Part shown: one piece after another, positions 37,210 to 45,753 of the stretch
Numbering within the stretch: the first letter of the stretch is position 1
How the letters are laid out: every line of letters begins with the position of its first letter
NCBI RefSeq assembly: GCF_014649955.1
Contig: NZ_BMUA01000004.1
Location: 434,001-498,000 of the forward strand
DNA from: Streptomyces violascens
GTDB lineage: Bacteria; Actinomycetota; Actinomycetes; Streptomycetales; Streptomycetaceae
Direction of reading: 5' to 3'
Length of the DNA stretch: 64,000 nt
Made by a program: the position numbers and the translations under genes
The notes under the pieces: model-generated
The model's database searches: none
Seen by the model: the letters and a program-made list of their open reading frames with translations, nothing else
What the model was told of the DNA's origin: nothing

Positions 37210-37974
37210 TCAGTGCCAGACTCCCCGGTCGGTCAGTACCGTGCGCAGTGTCTCCAGATGATCGGTCATGATGCCATCCACCCCCAGGTCCAGGAGAGCC
37301 CTCATCCGGTCGGGATCGTTGATGGTCCACACATGGACCTGCAGGCCAAGAGCGTGCGCGGTCCGTACGAAGCGCCGGTCCACCACCGGGATGCCGCTCT
37401 GGCTCTCGGGAACCTGGGCGCTCACTGCGCCGGTGCGTAGCGGCACGGGGATCCCGTACGAGCGAAGCCGCAGCGCGGCGACCCCGCGCACGCCGTACGA
37501 GGTGGCCAGGCGCGGGCCCGCGAGCCGGTGCGCCCTCGCGACGCGGGCCTCCGAGAACGAGCCGACGCAGATCCGGTCCCAGGCGTCGGTGCGGCGGATC
37601 AGGTCGATGAGCGGGACGAGCGCGGACTCGGCCTTCAGGTCGACGTTCCAGCGGGCTTCGGGGAAGGCCTCGAGGAGTTCCTCGAACAGCGGCAGCGGCT
37701 CGCGGCCGGCCACCCTGGCCTGCTCGACCTCGGCCCAGGGCAGCTCGGCGATCTTTCCCCGGGCGTCGGTGACGCGGTCAAGGGTCGCGTCGTGAAAGGC
37801 GACCAGGCGCCCGTCGGCCGTGGTGTGCACATCGGTCTCGAAGTACCGGTAACCGGCCGCGGCAGCCCGCTCGAAGGCGGCCGCGGTGTTCTCGATGCCG
37901 TCCGCCGCCCCGCCGCGGTGGGCGAACGGGATCGGCGAGGGATGGTCCAGATAGGGGTGGCGTACGCGAGTCAC
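37210..37974 (-). CDS. Glycerophosphodiester phosphodiesterase
   Basis: Cytosolic GDPD, 254 aa (no signal peptide), hydrolysing glycerophosphodiesters to glycerol 3-phosphate and an alcohol. Catalytic and metal residues are in the expected places: PFAHRGGAADGIENTAAAF (general-acid His and Glu), YFETDVHTTADGRLVAFHD (metal Glu/Asp and second His), and NVDLKAE (Lys/Glu). GTG start at 37974 overlaps the stop of the upstream YczE-like gene (GTGA), indicating coupling. Confidence 0.94.
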   Translation of the reverse strand: MTRVRHPYLDHPSPIPFAHRGGAADGIENTAAAFERAAAAGYRYFETDVHTTADGRLVAFHDATLDRVTDARGKIAELPWAEVEQARVAGREPLPLFEELLEAFPEARWNVDLKAESALVPLIDLIRRTDAWDRICVGSFSEARVARAHRLAGPRLATSYGVRGVAALRLRSYGIPVPLRTGAVSAQVPESQSGIPVVDRRFVRTAHALGLQVHVWTINDPDRMRALLDLGVDGIMTDHLETLRTVLTDRGVWH

Positions 37975-38666
37975 CGGGGAAGTATCGCGCGCCGGGGTGT
38001 CGGCTCCGCGACGGGCGTGCTGCGCGCGGGTGCCGGGGGCGTGACCTCGGGGGCGGGGCCGGACGCGGGCTCCTTCGCCCCTTCGGGGATCGCGAAGAGG
38101 CGGAGGAAGAACTGGGCGAGCGGCCCGATGGTCAGCGCGTACAGGACCGTGCCGATGCCGAGCGAGCCGCCGAGCAGGAACCCGGTCGCGACCACGATCA
38201 CCTCAAGTGACGTACGGACAAGCCGAATCGATCGTCCCGTCACCTTGTGCAGACCCGTCATCAGGCCGTCGCGCGGGCCAGGGCCGAAGCGGGCCGAGAT
38301 GTAGAGGCCCGTCGCCACGCCGTTGCAGACGGTCGCCGCAGCCATCAGCGGAACCTGTGCGAGCAGACCGTGCACATCCGGGACGACGGCGAGCGTGCCG
38401 TCCATGAAGATGCCGATCGCGAAGACATTGGACACGGTGCCGAGCCCCGGCCGCTGCCGGATCGGGATCCACAGGAGCAGCACCGCCGCCCCGACGACGA
38501 TCGAGACGACGCCGATGGAGAGACCGGTGTGCTCGGCGAGCCCCTGGTGCAGCACCCCCCACGGTTCGAGACCGAGCCCGGCGCGCACGAGCAGCCCCGA
38601 GCTGACGCCGTACAAGGCGAGGCCGACGTAGAGCTGCAACAGCCTCCGCGTGAGGTGCGTGGACAA
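37971..38666 (-). CDS. YczE/YyaS/YitT-like membrane protein
   Basis: 231 aa, about 5 membrane segments beginning LLQLYVGLALYGVSSGLLVRAGLGLEPWGVLHQGL, the pattern of the YczE family, and a charged Pro-rich C-terminal tail. B. subtilis YczE is needed for surfactin synthesis; a general role is not known. TTG at 38666 with AGGGGG 7 nt upstream. Divergent from a MocR-type regulator. This is typical of MocR/YczE pairs (as with B. subtilis YczR), so the regulator probably controls this operon. Confidence 0.88.
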   Translation of the reverse strand: MSTHLTRRLLQLYVGLALYGVSSGLLVRAGLGLEPWGVLHQGLAEHTGLSIGVVSIVVGAAVLLLWIPIRQRPGLGTVSNVFAIGIFMDGTLAVVPDVHGLLAQVPLMAAATVCNGVATGLYISARFGPGPRDGLMTGLHKVTGRSIRLVRTSLEVIVVATGFLLGGSLGIGTVLYALTIGPLAQFFLRLFAIPEGAKEPASGPAPEVTPPAPARSTPVAEPTPRRAILPR

Positions 38667-38701
38667 GGTAGTACCCCCTGGGTGGATCCTGTGTAGTGGT
38701 A

Positions 38702-38776
38702 GTGGACTGACTCATGACACTCTGTGGCGGGGAAATGGACCCCGCCCATGGCCAATTCGAGGAAGGTGGACTGACT
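38702..38776. promoter_or_regulatory. GTGGACTGACT direct repeats between YczE and MocR genes
   Basis: The exact 11-mer GTGGACTGACT occurs at 38702-38712 and 38766-38776, the second directly abutting the MocR start codon. MocR regulators bind direct repeats in divergent promoters, and YczR family sites lie next to yczE. The 64-bp spacing is compatible with a bent-DNA dimer complex; function inferred. Confidence 0.5.
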
Positions 38777-38778
38777 TC

Positions 38779-40281
38779 ATGGCTCAGTGGACCTCGGCGA
38801 TCGGGCCCGCCCAGCTCGCCCGTCAGCTCCAGGCACAGCAGCCCCGCCCGGTCGGCGCGGGACTGCGCAAGCCGCCCGCCTACCGGGCGCTGGCCGACGG
38901 GATCCGGCTGCTCGTCCTCGAAGGCCGCGTTCCGGCCGCCGCCCGGCTGCCCGCCGAGCGCGAACTGGCCGTCGCCCTGTCGGTGAGCCGCACCACGGTC
39001 GCCGCCGCCTACGAGGCGCTGCGCGGCGAGGGCTTCCTCGAATCCCGGCGCGGCGCGGGCAGCTGGACCGCCGTGCCCGCCGGGCATCCGCTGCCCGGCC
39101 GCGGCCTGGAGCCACTCCCGCCCGAGTCGCTCGGTTCGATGATCGACCTGGGCTGCGCGGCGCTGCCCGCCCCCGAGCCCTGGCTGACCCGGGGTGTACA
39201 GGGCGCGCTCGAAGAGCTTCCGCCGTACGCGCACACCCACGGCGACTACCCGGCGGGACTGCCCGCCCTGCGCCAGATGCTCGCCGACCGCTACACCGCG
39301 CGCGGCATCCCCACGATGCCCGAGCAGATCATGGTGACGACAGGGGCGATGGGCGCGATGGACGCCATCTGCCATCTGTTCGCCGGACGCGGTGAACGCA
39401 TCGCCGTCGAATCACCGTCGTACGCCAACATCCTCCAGCTCATGCGCGAGGCGGGCGCCCGTCTTGTGCCGATCGCCATGGCCGAGGGGCTGACCGGCTG
39501 GGACCTGCCGCGCTGGCGCCAGGTGCTGCGCGACGCCGCGCCCCGGCTCGCCTACGTCGTCGCCGACTTCCACAACCCCACGGGCGCGCTCGCCGACGAG
39601 GACCAGCGCCGCCAGCTCGTGGACGCGGCCCGCTCGGCCGGCACGGTGCTCGTCGTCGACGAGACGATGAGCGAGCTGTGGCTGGACGAGGACCTCGCCA
39701 TGCCGCGCCCCGTCTGCACCTTCGACCCGGCCGGGGCCACGGTGCTCACCGTCGGCTCGGCGAGCAAGGCGTTCTGGGCGGGCATGCGCATCGGCTGGGT
39801 GCGGGCAGCGCCCGACGTCATCCGCTCGCTGGTCGCCGCCCGCGCGTACGCGGACCTGGGCACGCCGGTCCTCGAGCAGCTCGCCGTCAACTGGCTGATG
39901 GCGACGGGGGGTTGGGAGCAGGCGGTCGAGCTCCGCCGCACCCAGGCCCGCGACAACCGCGACGCCCTGGTCGCGGCGGTGCGCCGCGAACTCCCCGACT
40001 GGGAGTTCCACGTGCCGCGCGGCGGCCTCACCCTGTGGGTCCGCACGGGCGGCCTGTCGGGCTCCCGCCTCGCGGAGGTCGGCGAACGGGTCGGAGTGCG
40101 GGTGCCGTCCGGCCCCCGCTTCGGAGTGGACGGCGCCTTCGAGGGCTACGTACGCCTGCCGTTCACGGTGGGCGGCCCGGTCGCCGAGGAGGCCGCGGTG
40201 CGGCTGGCCGCGGCGGCGCGTCTCGTGGAGACGGGCGGCGGGTCGGGCGGTGCGGAGCCGCCTCGGACGTTCGTGGCGTGA
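38779..40281 (+). CDS. MocR/YczR-type GntR-aminotransferase regulator
   Basis: 500 aa fusion. N-terminal GntR winged helix (about 30-100, AYRALADGIRLLVLEGRVPAAARLPAERELA then LSVSRTTVAAAYEALRGEGF). C-terminal fold-type I aminotransferase domain with HNPTGALADE near 262 and the PLP lysine in GSASKAFWAGMRIGW (about 330). In MocR proteins the PLP domain senses PLP or amino-acid adducts rather than catalysing transamination. Pairing with a divergent YczE gene matches the YczR subclass. ATG at 38779. Confidence 0.92.
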   Translation: MAQWTSAIGPAQLARQLQAQQPRPVGAGLRKPPAYRALADGIRLLVLEGRVPAAARLPAERELAVALSVSRTTVAAAYEALRGEGFLESRRGAGSWTAVPAGHPLPGRGLEPLPPESLGSMIDLGCAALPAPEPWLTRGVQGALEELPPYAHTHGDYPAGLPALRQMLADRYTARGIPTMPEQIMVTTGAMGAMDAICHLFAGRGERIAVESPSYANILQLMREAGARLVPIAMAEGLTGWDLPRWRQVLRDAAPRLAYVVADFHNPTGALADEDQRRQLVDAARSAGTVLVVDETMSELWLDEDLAMPRPVCTFDPAGATVLTVGSASKAFWAGMRIGWVRAAPDVIRSLVAARAYADLGTPVLEQLAVNWLMATGGWEQAVELRRTQARDNRDALVAAVRRELPDWEFHVPRGGLTLWVRTGGLSGSRLAEVGERVGVRVPSGPRFGVDGAFEGYVRLPFTVGGPVAEEAAVRLAAAARLVETGGGSGGAEPPRTFVA

Positions 40282-40333
40282 GGGACGGCTTCCCGCGTTC
40301 AGCCAGGGCTTCCCGCCTTTCCGACGGGGCTTC

Positions 40334-41866
40334 CTACCCCTCCGCCGGGACCGCTTCCACCGCCGCCTCCCGCGCCGGAAGGAGGTCCAGGACCGCCTGG
40401 CGGTGGGCCTCCGTCGTCGCGTCGTCGTACGGGTCCGGCGTGGCCGGGACCTGGAGGCGCAGGACGGGGCCCGTGCCCAGGCGGGCGTAGCCGCGGCCCG
40501 GCGGGACGTCGGGGGTGGGGGTGGTGTGCGGCGGGACACCGAGCACCGATTCGACCTGGCCGGGCGAGGCGGGGCCCAGGACCACCCGGGCCCGGGTGTG
40601 GGAGCGTACGGGCTCGGACAGGTCGTCCAGGGTGTCGAACTGTTCGGCGACCACGACCGTCACCCCGGCGGCCCGGCCGTGCCGCAGCGGGATCTGGAGC
40701 AGGTGCTGGGGGTCGATCCGGCCGTCGGCCGCGGCCAGGTCGCCCAGTGCGCTGGGCCGGTCGAGCAGGATCCACAGCGGGCGCTTGGTGTCCTCGGGTG
40801 CCGGGTGGCCCGCCTGGCGCGCCCGGTTCGCGGCGATCAGCCGGCGCTCCGTCTCGTGCGCGGCCCATTCCAGGGTGGCGAGCGCCCCGGCGAGCCCGCA
40901 CTCGACGGCGAGGACGCCCGAGCGGCCCGCGAGGCAGGCGTACTCACCGGTTCCGCTGCCCTCGACGATCAGCAGATCGCCCTGCTGGAGGACCTGCAGA
41001 GCGATGGAGCGGAGCAGCGTCGTGGTGCCCGCGCCGGGCTGGCCGACTACCAGGAGGTGGGGTTCGGTGGAGCGGGGCCCCGTCCGCCAGATCACCGGAG
41101 GGGCGTCGTGGCTCTCCTCGCCCGCGGTCACGGGCACCGTCCGCTGCACGGCGTCCGAGTCCGTGAAGCCGAGGACCGTCTCGCCCGGCGAGGTCACGAA
41201 GCGCTGGGCCGCGATCGTGGTGGGCAGCGCGTCGAGCACGCTCATGACGAGCTGGTTGCCCTCCTCGTCCCAGGCGAAGTGGTACTCGCGGCCGCGCCCC
41301 GACTTGGTGTGCAGAAGCTGTTCGATACGGGCGCGCGCGTCGGCCTCGCTGTCGGTGAAGTACGCCGGGTAGCGCACCTGGAGCCGGGTGAGCCGGCCGT
41401 CGTCGTCGAATGCGAACTCGCTGAAGGCCGTCTCCCACTCGCCTCCGTGGGAGTAGAGCGGGTCCGGGTCCTCCGGGACGGAGAAGTACGGCACGAGCGC
41501 CTCGTAGAGGGCCTGGAGGCGGGCGAGTTCGGCCTCGTCGGGGCCGGTCTTGACGGCCGGCCTCACACGGCCCTTCCAGCCGGCCGCGCCCATCACCGTG
41601 ATCAGGGCGAGGAGCGGACCGTACGGGATGAGCGCGACGACCAGGATGACGGCCGCCGTCAGGAACAGCGCGGGACCACGGCGTTCCTTGGGGCTGGCGG
41701 CCCATCTGGCGTGCAGGGCGGCGGCGATCAGCCGCAGGCCGCGGCTGATCGTGATGAGCGGATGGAGAACGTCGGCGGCGCTGTCGGTGGCCGTGCGCGC
41801 GATCTCGCGGCTGCGAACGAGGGGTGCGCTGCTGCTCAGAATGCGGGGGAGCGGTCGCCGGGCCAC
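40334..41866 (-). CDS. FtsK/SpoIIIE-like membrane ATPase with degenerate P-loop
   Basis: 510 aa. Two membrane helices near residues 65-95 (GPALFLTAAVILVVALIPYGPLLALI) are followed by a cytoplasmic P-loop domain. The P-loop region reads VVGQPGAGTTTLLRSIALQVLQ (about 277-298): where a Lys is expected (GxxGxGKT) there is Thr. The Walker-B-like strand is RPLWILLDRPSALGD and further RecA-like strands follow (TVVVAEQFDTLDD). The layout recalls FtsK/SpoIIIE or plasmid-transfer proteins, but the missing Lys questions ATPase activity. ATG at 41866 with CAGGAG. Followed upstream by a tiny membrane protein, possibly its partner. Confidence 0.85.
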   Translation of the reverse strand: MARRPLPRILSSSAPLVRSREIARTATDSAADVLHPLITISRGLRLIAAALHARWAASPKERRGPALFLTAAVILVVALIPYGPLLALITVMGAAGWKGRVRPAVKTGPDEAELARLQALYEALVPYFSVPEDPDPLYSHGGEWETAFSEFAFDDDGRLTRLQVRYPAYFTDSEADARARIEQLLHTKSGRGREYHFAWDEEGNQLVMSVLDALPTTIAAQRFVTSPGETVLGFTDSDAVQRTVPVTAGEESHDAPPVIWRTGPRSTEPHLLVVGQPGAGTTTLLRSIALQVLQQGDLLIVEGSGTGEYACLAGRSGVLAVECGLAGALATLEWAAHETERRLIAANRARQAGHPAPEDTKRPLWILLDRPSALGDLAAADGRIDPQHLLQIPLRHGRAAGVTVVVAEQFDTLDDLSEPVRSHTRARVVLGPASPGQVESVLGVPPHTTPTPDVPPGRGYARLGTGPVLRLQVPATPDPYDDATTEAHRQAVLDLLPAREAAVEAVPAEG

Positions 41867-41939
41867 ATCGTTCTCCTGGAGTTGTGTCCGCGGCGGTGGC
41901 CGCGGCCCTGTCTGCCGTCGTACGCAGGACAGCGGGAGA

Positions 41940-42134
41940 TCAGAACTTGATCCCGCCCAGCATGCTGGCCAGGCTCGCGCCTCCGGCGGTGATGCTCGGG
42001 GCGATGGCGGTGCCCGCGAGGTAGAAGCCGAAGAGCGCGCACACGAGCGCGTGCGAGGCCTTGAGTCCGTCTTTCTTGAAGAAGAGGAAGCAGATGATTC
42101 CGAGCAGCACCACGCCTGAGATGGACAGGATCAT
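41940..42134 (-). CDS. Two-helix membrane micro-protein
   Basis: 64 aa, ATG at 42134 with AGGAG 8 nt upstream. First helix ILSISGVVLLGIICFLFF, a KKDGLKASHALV loop, second helix CALFGFYLAGTAIAPSI, and a Gly-rich tail. No known motif. Same strand as the FtsK-like gene and 73 nt before it, so likely co-transcribed; small membrane proteins next to FtsK-like ATPases also occur in Streptomyces conjugative elements. Codon use fits a real gene. The 295-bp gap to the ankyrin gene has no further gene I can support. Confidence 0.85.
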   Translation of the reverse strand: MILSISGVVLLGIICFLFFKKDGLKASHALVCALFGFYLAGTAIAPSITAGGASLASMLGGIKF

Positions 42135-42429
42135 TTGGGGATCTCCTGGTCGAGGGGACGGTCACCATGAGTTCTTCCAGGCTCACAGGAAGTATCTATG
42201 CGATAAAAGGTGCAAATGGGTGAATTATCGCCGATTTCACTGGGGTGGCGGATATGAAAAGCGGCTCGGAGCGGCACACTGTGCGGCCGCAGGGACGCGA
42301 AACGTCACTCGCGGTGATCTTTGCCGCCGTAGGGCCACGTCATGTCCCCCCTCGGGCAGTACCCTGTCGATTCACTCGTACGGCTCTGTCGCCGTGCGGG
42401 TTTGTTCCGTTGCCCCTAAGGAGTGTTCG

Positions 42430-42822
42430 ATGAGCGAGGAACTCGATCCCGAGGTGGTCGAGCTGGCGGCCAAGATCTTCGAGCTGGCCCGTCAGGGTGA
42501 CGCCGAGGCGCTCGCCGCGTACGTCGACGCCGGGGTGCCCGCCAACCTCACCAACGACCGCGGCGACTCCCTCGTGATGCTGGCCGCCTACCACGGGCAT
42601 GCCGAGGCCGTGGCCGCCCTGCTGGCCCGCGGCGCCGAGGCCGACCGCGCCAACGACCGCGGCCAGACCCCGCTCGCCGGCGCCGTCTTCAAGGGCGAGG
42701 ACGCCGTGATCAAGGCCCTGCTGGCCGGCGGAGCCGATCCTTCCGCAGGGACGCCCTCCGCGGTCGACACGGCCAGGATGTTCGGCAAGACGGACCTGCT
42801 CGCCCTGTTCGGGGCCAACTGA
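42430..42822 (+). CDS. Ankyrin-repeat protein
   Basis: 130 aa, cytosolic, ATG at 42430 with AAGGAG 7 nt upstream. An N-terminal helix (DPEVVELAAKIFELARQGDAEALAAYVDAG) leads into three ankyrin-type repeats: VPANLTNDRGDSLVMLAAYHGHAEAVAALL, then ADRANDRGQTPLAGAVFKGEDAVIKALL, then a shorter C-terminal one. It is a protein-protein interaction scaffold; partner unknown. Monocistronic, 266 bp before the HEAT gene. Confidence 0.92.
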   Translation: MSEELDPEVVELAAKIFELARQGDAEALAAYVDAGVPANLTNDRGDSLVMLAAYHGHAEAVAALLARGAEADRANDRGQTPLAGAVFKGEDAVIKALLAGGADPSAGTPSAVDTARMFGKTDLLALFGAN

Positions 42823-42881
42823 GCGTCCACCAAGCGTTTACGGGGGATCCACCGAAGAGCCCGCTGAGAGGGGCGCCGTAA

Positions 42882-43037
42882 ATGTGGTCGCGATGGCGAA
42901 ATGGCTGGGTCATCATGACGTCGAACCCCTACATCGGGGGCAGGGTCCCTACATCGGGGACCGCGACGAAAGGCAGGAAGATGGTCTACACCAAGCAGAA
43001 GACGGCGGGCGACCCCTCATGTTGCTGCGCGGCCTAG
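42882..43037 (+). CDS. Candidate micro-ORF ending in Cys-Cys-Cys-Ala-Ala
   Basis: An open frame of 51 codons from ATG 42882 (GAGAGGGG 8 nt upstream) or 40 codons from ATG 42915, ending TAG at 43035-43037. About 87 percent of third positions in the 40-codon core are G/C, against a much lower fraction in the overlapping frame starting at 42884. The peptide core reads SNPYIGGRVPTSG, then KGRKMVYTKQKTAG, and ends GDPSCCCAA. Possibilities: a leader peptide with three Cys codons acting in attenuation of the HEAT gene 51 nt downstream, a small secreted or RiPP-like peptide, or chance. I know no homologue; treat as a hypothesis. Confidence 0.45.
   Translation: MWSRWRNGWVIMTSNPYIGGRVPTSGTATKGRKMVYTKQKTAGDPSCCCAA
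42927..42962 (+). repeat. CCCTACATCGGGG direct repeat with hairpin potential
   Basis: The 13-mer CCCTACATCGGGG occurs at 42927-42939 and 42947-42959, 20 bp apart. Each copy can fold on itself (CCCC/GGGG around TACATC; GGTCCC at 42944-42949 with GGGACC at 42957-42962). The G-run of the first copy can also pair with the C-run of the second, so alternative RNA folds are possible. It lies within the candidate micro-ORF. Confidence 0.7.
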
Positions 43038-43088
43038 GGCAAGGCACGAATCCCGGTTGCGTCGACAGCTTGATGTGAGGCTATTTCC

Positions 43089-44507
43089 ATGTTCGATCCA
43101 GTCATAGCGCCGAGCGGCACGCTGCTCGGTCTGCTGCAGCGGGGCCGCGGCGACGGCACCCTGCACGCGCTGGCCGCCCCGCGCGACGAGGCCCTGGCGG
43201 CCCTCAACCACTGCGTTCTGAGCGACCCCCGCCACGACTGGCAGGTCGAGAACCGCTCGCTGTACTACGCGCGCCTCTTCCTGGATCTCGACGGCGGGCT
43301 CGACCAGATCGAGCGCCACCTCTTCGGCGCCGAGGACATCCTCGACACCGAGGACTCCAGGACCGGGCTCGCCCTCGCCGTCCTCGGCCACCTCGCCTCG
43401 TACGGCAGGAACGACGCGCTCGCGCTGCTCCGCCGCTACGCCGCGGCCGGCTCCAACTGGGCCTGGGCCCTGGACGAGCTCGCGCTGCGCGACGACGACG
43501 CGGGCCTGCGCGGCCTCGCCACGTCCGTGCTCGGCCGCTTCCCCGCCACCGCGGAGGGCGACGCGGAGCTCGCCGCCACCGTGCGTGACGCCTACGAGCC
43601 GCGCCCCTGGCGGTTGTGGGCCGAGGATCCGCGCGAGAGCGTGGGCGCCCGGGTCCGTGCCGCCCAGGAGACCGGCTCCTTCGACCGCTGGCAGCGCCAG
43701 ATGCGGCCGTCCGGACCCCGTCCCGGATGGAGCGTGCAGGCCGTCTTCGACTGGGCCGACGAAGGCCTGGAACGCGGCACGGTCCTGCACCTGCCCGCGG
43801 CCAGGTGCCTCGGCGCCGTCGCCGGGCCCGAGGACCGGGACGCCATCATCGAGGCGGCCCGCTCCGGCACCGACGGAGCCCGCGGCGCCGCCCTGCACTA
43901 TCTCGCCGAGTCGCGCGACGCCCGCGTGCTCGACCTGATCGAGGCCGCCGTCTCGGCCGGATCCCGTATCGCCGCCGAAGCCGCCGTCCACGCCTTCGAG
44001 CGGATGTGCGGCCCCGAGGCCGTCGACCGGGCCCGCGGCTGGGTCCAGCGCCCCGACGAACTCGGTGCCTCCGCCGCCAGCGTGCTCGCCTCACGCGGCG
44101 AGGCCGGCGACGAGAAGCTGGTGCTCGGAGCGCTCCGCGAGACCGTACGTTCCGAAGGCCCCGACGCGCCGCTCCTTCGGGCGCTCGTCGACGGGGCGGG
44201 ACGGCTCGGCATCTGCTGCGCCGCCCCCGTTCTGCGGCACATCTACCGCGAGACCGCCTCCTCACAGCTGCGCGGCCGCACCGCCCGCGCCCTCGCCGCC
44301 ACCGACCCGACGTTCGCCACCGGCTTCGCCGTCGAATGCCTGTGGGACTGCGAGGAGACCACCAGAGAAGTGGCCGCCCAGTACGCCGAGCTCGTCGACG
44401 CCCGCGTCGCCGAACGGCTGCGCAGGCTCGCCGCCGACCCGGCCGAGGAGGCCGAGGTGCAGAGCGCCATCCACGACCGGCTCGGCCCGGACCCCACGGC
44501 CGTGTGA
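43089..44507 (+). CDS. HEAT-repeat protein
   Basis: 472 aa, soluble, built of helical HEAT/armadillo-like repeats. Recognisable units include TGLALAVLGHLASYGRNDALALLRRYAA, DRDAIIEAARSGTDGARGAALHYLAES, RDARVLDLIEAAVSAGSRIAAEAAVHAFERM and LRGRTARALAATDPTFATGFAVECL. No catalytic motif. Probably a scaffold or binding protein, partner unknown. ATG at 43089 with only a weak GAGG, 51 nt after the micro-ORF. The 130-nt gap that follows separates it from the glycosyltransferase operon. Confidence 0.9.
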   Translation: MFDPVIAPSGTLLGLLQRGRGDGTLHALAAPRDEALAALNHCVLSDPRHDWQVENRSLYYARLFLDLDGGLDQIERHLFGAEDILDTEDSRTGLALAVLGHLASYGRNDALALLRRYAAAGSNWAWALDELALRDDDAGLRGLATSVLGRFPATAEGDAELAATVRDAYEPRPWRLWAEDPRESVGARVRAAQETGSFDRWQRQMRPSGPRPGWSVQAVFDWADEGLERGTVLHLPAARCLGAVAGPEDRDAIIEAARSGTDGARGAALHYLAESRDARVLDLIEAAVSAGSRIAAEAAVHAFERMCGPEAVDRARGWVQRPDELGASAASVLASRGEAGDEKLVLGALRETVRSEGPDAPLLRALVDGAGRLGICCAAPVLRHIYRETASSQLRGRTARALAATDPTFATGFAVECLWDCEETTREVAAQYAELVDARVAERLRRLAADPAEEAEVQSAIHDRLGPDPTAV

Positions 44508-44637
44508 CCCACGGCAACCGGAGCAGGCCCGTGCGATCCACGACCGGACCTCCGGATGAGACAACGCTCATGGGACGTTCCCCGGGCGGAAAGATCCAAG
44601 TCGGCCGGGCCACTTCCGGCGCGACGACAACACGGGT

Positions 44638-45753
44638 ATGCGTGTCGTCATCGTCACCGAATCCTTCCCGCCCGACGTCAACGGCGTGGCCCACTGCGCC
44701 CTGCAGACCGCCCGGCATCTCGCCGCACGCGGTCACCAACCGCTCGTCATAGCCCCGGCCACGGCCACGGGGGAGGGCTCTGACGCGCCGTGCCCCGTCA
44801 TACGGGTGCCCTCGCTTCCGCTGCCCGGCTATCCAGAGGTCCGCCTCGCGCTGCCCAGCCGCCGGGTCGCCGCCGCGATCGCGGCCCACCGGGCCGACCT
44901 CGTCCACCTGGCGAGCCCCTTCGTCCTCGGTGTACGCGGCATGGCCGCCGCGGCCCGCCTGAACGTTCCCGCCGTCGCCGTCTACCAGACCGACCTGGCC
45001 GGGTACGCCCGCACCTACATGGGGACCGGCGAAGGCACCGCCTGGCGGCGCCTGCGAGCCGTCCACTCGGCCGCCGACCGCACCCTCGCGCCCTCCACCT
45101 CGGCCCTGCGCGACCTGGAGGAACACGGGGTGCGCCGGGTACGGCTCTGGCCGCGCGGCGTCGACACCGACCGCTTCCGGCCGGACAGGCGCGACACCGC
45201 CCTGCGCCGCGAACTCGCCCCGCACGGCGAACTGATCGTCGGCTACGTCGGCCGCCTCGCCCCCGAGAAGCAGGTGGAACTCCTCGCGGACGTCTGCGCC
45301 CTGGACGGCGTACGCGTCGTCGTCACAGGTGACGGGCCGAGCGGGCCCGCCCTGCGCGCCGCCCTGCCCGGCGCGGTCTTCCTCGGCCGCCGCACAGGGG
45401 ACGAACTCGCCCGGATCCACGCCTCGTTGGACGTCTTCGCACACACCGGGCCCTACGAGACGTTCTGCCAGACCGTCCAGGAGGCCATGGCGAGCGGAGT
45501 GCCCGTGATCGCGCCCGCGGCGGGCGGCCCGCTCGATCTCGTACGCCACGGACGTACGGGCCTCCTGGTGCCGCCGAGGGATGCGGGGGCCGTTCGCGAC
45601 GCCGTCCTGAAGCTCGCCGATCCGGGGTTGCGAGCCGCCTACGGGCGCGCCGGGCGGGAGGCGGTGCGCGGCCGCACCTGGGCCGCCGTCGGCGATCTGC
45701 TCCTGGACCACTACGCCGAGGTGCTCGGCGCACGCGCGGCGGTGGCGGCATGA
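44638..45753 (+). CDS. GT4 glycosyltransferase, MgtA/PimB-like
   Basis: 371 aa, GT-B fold retaining glycosyltransferase. N-terminal acceptor domain starts RVVIVTESFPPDVNGVAH, the pattern of mannosyltransferases such as MgtA (GDP-mannose-dependent). C-terminal donor domain has RGVDTDRFRP, IVGYVGRLAPEKQVELL and the nucleotide-sugar ExxxxxE region ETFCQTVQEAMASGVPVIAP (about 287-305). Likely acts at the cytoplasmic face of the membrane on a lipid acceptor; donor inferred as GDP-mannose. No ribosome site before ATG 44638, so possibly leaderless. Coupled to the next gene (ATGA). Confidence 0.92.
   Translation: MRVVIVTESFPPDVNGVAHCALQTARHLAARGHQPLVIAPATATGEGSDAPCPVIRVPSLPLPGYPEVRLALPSRRVAAAIAAHRADLVHLASPFVLGVRGMAAAARLNVPAVAVYQTDLAGYARTYMGTGEGTAWRRLRAVHSAADRTLAPSTSALRDLEEHGVRRVRLWPRGVDTDRFRPDRRDTALRRELAPHGELIVGYVGRLAPEKQVELLADVCALDGVRVVVTGDGPSGPALRAALPGAVFLGRRTGDELARIHASLDVFAHTGPYETFCQTVQEAMASGVPVIAPAAGGPLDLVRHGRTGLLVPPRDAGAVRDAVLKLADPGLRAAYGRAGREAVRGRTWAAVGDLLLDHYAEVLGARAAVAA

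Noticed and set aside
42884..43078. 64-codon frame from GTG 42884 overlapping the micro-ORF
   Set aside because: Many third positions are A or T, unlike genes here, and no family is recognisable. The 42882 frame has far better codon bias.
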